Assembly (NCBI GenBank): GCA_030038595.1
Contig: JASHSW010000041.1
Coordinates: forward strand, 1 to 6,698
DNA: 6,698 nt
From: Methylovirgula sp.
Lineage (GTDB): Bacteria > Pseudomonadota > Alphaproteobacteria > Rhizobiales > Beijerinckiaceae
Reading direction: 5' to 3'
Shown here: piece after piece, positions 6,031-6,698 of the stretch
Layout: each line of letters starts with the position of its first letter
How positions within the stretch are numbered: the stretch's first letter is position 1
Notes under the pieces: model-generated
Told to the model about the DNA's origin: nothing
What the model saw: the letters and a program-made list of their open reading frames with translations, nothing else
The model's database searches: none
Translations under genes and position numbers: made by a program

Positions 6031-6698
6031 AGACCGCCTCGCAGCCCGGTGATGCGCATTATATCGGCCACCGCGAACGGCTACGGGAGCGCTTCATGAA
6101 GGCCGGCGGCAAGGCTCTCGCCGATTACGAACTGCTCGAACTCGTGCTTTTCCGCGCCATTCCGCGGCGCGACATCAAGGCACTCGCCAAAGCGCTGCTT
6201 GCCCGCTTCGGATCCTTCGCCGAAGTCGTCGCGGCGCGGCCGGAACGGCTTAAGGAAATCGACGGGCTGGGCGCGGCGGCGATCGTCGAACTGAAAATCG
6301 TCGCGGAGGCCGCCAAACGCTTCGCCAAGGTCAAAGTGGAAAAGCGGTCGAGCATGGGAAGTTTCTCGGCGGTGCTCGATTATTGCCGGACGGCCATGGC
6401 CTTTCTCGATCGCGAGGAGTTCCGCATTCTGTTTCTCGATAAAAAGAACGGCCTGATCGCCGACGAGGTGCAAAGTATCGGCACCGTCGATCACGCTCCC
6501 GTCTACCCGCGCGAAGTCATGCGCCGCGCGCTCGAACTTAACGCGGCCGCGCTCATTCTCGTCCACAATCATCCTTCCGGCGAACCGTCGCCCTCCAGCG
6601 TCGATATTCAGCTTACCAACCAGATCGTCGCCCTCGGCAGGTCGCTGAACGTCGCGGTGCACGATCATTTGATTATCGGCAGGGAGGGATTCGCGAGT
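6027..6698 (+). CDS. radC: RadC family (UPF0758) JAMM-domain protein, 3'-partial
   Basis: The first 224 residues of a RadC/UPF0758 protein; the frame is open to the window edge. Residues 14-98 are the N-terminal helical domain (GHRERLRERF, LADYELLELVLF), including a helix-hairpin-helix-like EIDGLGAAAIVELK (77-90) that suggests DNA binding. From about 118 on is the MPN/JAMM domain, with Glu147 (ADEVQ) and the metal motif H180-N-H182-P-S-G-E-P-S-P-S-S-V-D193 intact. That motif marks a zinc metalloprotease-like fold. The old name implies DNA repair, but that role was later questioned and the substrate is unknown. The ATG overlaps the map stop (ATGA), with GGAG (6018-6021) 5 nt upstream. Only a few residues should be missing. 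Confidence 0.95.
   Translation, partial: MKTASQPGDAHYIGHRERLRERFMKAGGKALADYELLELVLFRAIPRRDIKALAKALLARFGSFAEVVAARPERLKEIDGLGAAAIVELKIVAEAAKRFAKVKVEKRSSMGSFSAVLDYCRTAMAFLDREEFRILFLDKKNGLIADEVQSIGTVDHAPVYPREVMRRALELNAAALILVHNHPSGEPSPSSVDIQLTNQIVALGRSLNVAVHDHLIIGREGFAS

Noticed and set aside
6081..6668. 195-codon minus-strand open frame opposite radC
   Set aside because: radC with an intact JAMM motif is on the plus strand; the antisense frame shows no recognisable domain.

Overview
The window looks like a piece of chromosome from a GC-rich alphaproteobacterium, probably of the Hyphomicrobiales. The support is a UPF0262-family gene directly behind hisD, a map-radC pair, strong G/C bias at third codon positions, and protein sequences that read like this group. 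No RNA gene, CRISPR array, insertion sequence, integrase or phage gene was seen. Apart from one unusual gene, this is core housekeeping sequence.

Left part (1-1829, + strand). The window opens inside hisD (histidinol dehydrogenase), which overlaps the next gene, a UPF0262 protein, by ATGA. The hisD reading frame is the most surprising item. A 247-bp stretch encoding the 'AKVAGV...FG.VGI' core occurs twice in the same frame, 492 bp (164 codons) apart. Between the copies lies a segment that belongs to the N-terminal half of a normal HisD. This is what an in-frame internal tandem duplication of about 164 codons would leave. The copies differ at 23 of 247 bases, and 18 of those changes are silent. 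The part after the second copy is a complete HisD C-terminal half with its zinc and catalytic residues.

Middle (1830-5193). About 295 bp of noncoding sequence precedes a small secreted protein of unknown function (2125-2622, +). It converges, across a 13-bp gap, on a large minus-strand gene for an RND/MMPL-type membrane transporter with 12 predicted membrane segments. The start of the transporter gene is unclear: the best Shine-Dalgarno sequence precedes CTG/ATT codons rather than ATG. Its upstream region is shared with the divergently transcribed map gene and holds two plausible promoters and several inverted repeats.

Right part (5194-6698, + strand). map (type I methionine aminopeptidase) is complete. 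It overlaps by ATGA the start of radC (JAMM/MPN-domain protein), which runs off the end of the window. The two are probably cotranscribed. A hairpin in the map leader may bridge an otherwise over-long Shine-Dalgarno-to-ATG distance.

I found no convincing new multi-gene system. The points most worth checking are the hisD duplication (real, or an assembly chimera), the non-ATG transporter start, and the regulatory region between the transporter and map.
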